A stretch of DNA of 32,886 bases, taken from Lysinibacillus halotolerans. Its GTDB lineage: Bacteria; Bacillota; Bacilli; Bacillales_A; Planococcaceae. The stretch lies in the NCBI RefSeq assembly GCF_003711845.1, contig NZ_RHLQ01000036.1, positions 1 through 32,886 on the forward strand, read 5' to 3'. A program made the translations under genes and the position numbers. Of the stretch, positions 32,165 through 32,886 are shown piece by piece (the first letter of the stretch is position 1; each line of letters starts with the position of its first letter). The notes under the pieces were generated by a model. That model ran no database searches and was not told the origin of the DNA. It saw only the letters and a list, made by a program, of their open reading frames with translations.

Positions 32165-32722
32165 ATGACTTTAAGACAACAATTGGAACAATACCGTCCG
32201 TATAATGAACAAGAAGCGAAGGATCAAGAATTGATGTTACGATATATGGATACCTTTGATAACTTACTCACACGGGAAAATGAATTTGCCCATTTTACAG
32301 CTTCTGCATGGCTAGTGAATAAAGAGCGTACAAAAGTATTGATGGTCTATCATAATATTTATCAATCTTGGTCATGGGTTGGTGGGCATGCGGATGGGGA
32401 AGCGGACTTATTGCATGTAGCATTAAAAGAAGCGATGGAGGAAACAGGACTTACGAACGTCCACGCTGTATCCGATGAGATTTATTCTATAGAAATATTA
32501 GGAGTTCCAGCCCATGTGAAAAAGGGAAAACATGTCGCAACCCACGTTCATTTAAATGTAACGTATTTATTAGAAGCGGATGAACAGGACGAAACCTTTA
32601 TTAAACCGGATGAAAATAGTGATATCGGTTGGTTTGAATTAAATAAAGCGATTGAAGTTTCCACGGAACCAGATATGAAAGTCGTCTATCAAAAATTAAA
32701 TGATAAACTCAAAGGTTACTAA
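32165..32722 (+). CDS. Nudix hydrolase
   Basis: The 185-residue protein has a Nudix box at residues 74-96: GHADGEA, seven residues, then KEAMEETGL. Compared with Gx5Ex7REUxEExGU, the first Glu is Ala (A80, although E79 is next to it) and Arg is Lys (K88); the metal-binding E89, E92 and E93 remain. Nudix enzymes hydrolyse nucleoside diphosphate derivatives. An N-terminal extension (about 1-45) starts TLRQQLEQYRPYN. GAGGAG lies about eight bases before ATG. The substrate is unknown. Confidence 0.88.
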   Translation: MTLRQQLEQYRPYNEQEAKDQELMLRYMDTFDNLLTRENEFAHFTASAWLVNKERTKVLMVYHNIYQSWSWVGGHADGEADLLHVALKEAMEETGLTNVHAVSDEIYSIEILGVPAHVKKGKHVATHVHLNVTYLLEADEQDETFIKPDENSDIGWFELNKAIEVSTEPDMKVVYQKLNDKLKGY

Positions 32723-32729
32723 ATGTAAT

Positions 32730-32766
32730 AAAAGGTAGCTTCTCCTAAAGAGATGCTACCTTTTAA
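32730..32766 (+). terminator. Intrinsic terminator after the Nudix gene
   Basis: AAAAGGTAGC-T-TCTC pairs with GAGA-T-GCTACCTTTT, followed by a T-rich tail. Confidence 0.85.
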
Positions 32767-32782
32767 TTAATTCTTTTAAAAC

Positions 32783-32799
32783 CACGTGCTCTGCACGTG
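32783..32799. repeat. Short perfect hairpin at the window edge
   Basis: CACGTGC-TCT-GCACGTG is a seven-pair palindrome with a three-base loop and no T-run. It may be a subterminal hairpin of an IS200/IS605-type element beginning beyond the window, or a protein-binding dyad. No coding frame is recognised in the last 120 bases. Confidence 0.4.
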
Positions 32800-32886
32800 T
32801 GAAAATATACTTTTAGAGTGGTAATGGAGATGGAATTAAAAACTCCTCTCGATATAATGAAAATGGCCGTCAAACCAAATTCAAAT

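Overview
The window is low-GC, with strong AGGAGG-type ribosome binding sites, TTG/GTG starts, classical hairpin-plus-T-run terminators and many proteins resembling Bacillus subtilis families (YkkCD, HelD, YcnJ-like CopC/CopD, MMPL, PucR). It is chromosomal DNA from a Bacillaceae-like Firmicute. No rRNA, tRNA, CRISPR array or prophage was seen. One broken IS3-family element lies at the left edge.

Layout. 1-611: right part of an IS3-family element whose transposase is frameshifted, next to a possibly truncated membrane ORF. 1281-2117: a guanidine-I (ykkC class) riboswitch with its terminator, controlling two small multidrug-resistance subunits that should form a guanidinium exporter. 2245-3446 (minus): two genes of unknown function that share a small domain; the longer has a sigma-K-like promoter. 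3832-5535: a ThpR-type RNA 2',3'-cyclic phosphodiesterase, a two-gene rhodanese operon with a CsoR/CstR-like operator inside its promoter, and a 45-residue, very cationic small protein. 5586-9677 (minus): HelD helicase and a copC-copD pair. 9876-11259: a TPR protein and a glycerophosphodiester phosphodiesterase.

11310-19934 is a complete malonate utilisation locus. It has an FCD-type GntR regulator, the madLM malonate transporter (minus) and a divergent mdcH-A-B-C-DE-G operon for the biotin-independent malonate decarboxylase. The beta and gamma carboxyltransferase subunits are fused in one 561-residue protein. Three copies of the dyad CAGTCGACNGT sit at the regulator leader and just downstream of the two divergent promoters, so the local GntR protein probably controls all three units.

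19985-25853 is a mixed block: a DUF2804 protein (minus), an amidase-domain protein that appears to start at AUU, a nitroreductase, an HTH/membrane-protein pair (minus) and an MMPL transporter. 26017-30743 looks like a beta-alanine (or other omega-amino acid) degradation cluster: a CoA-acylating methylmalonate/malonate-semialdehyde dehydrogenase, a PucR-type regulator and a class-III omega-amino acid:pyruvate aminotransferase. The window ends with a RimK-like ATP-grasp protein, a Nudix hydrolase and a short palindrome at the edge.

Most of this is recognisable metabolism. The parts most worth a second look are the three-site operator set with the fused MdcDE protein, the apparent AUU start of the amidase gene, the paired domain-sharing genes with a sporulation-type promoter, and the CsoR/CstR-like operator on the rhodanese operon.
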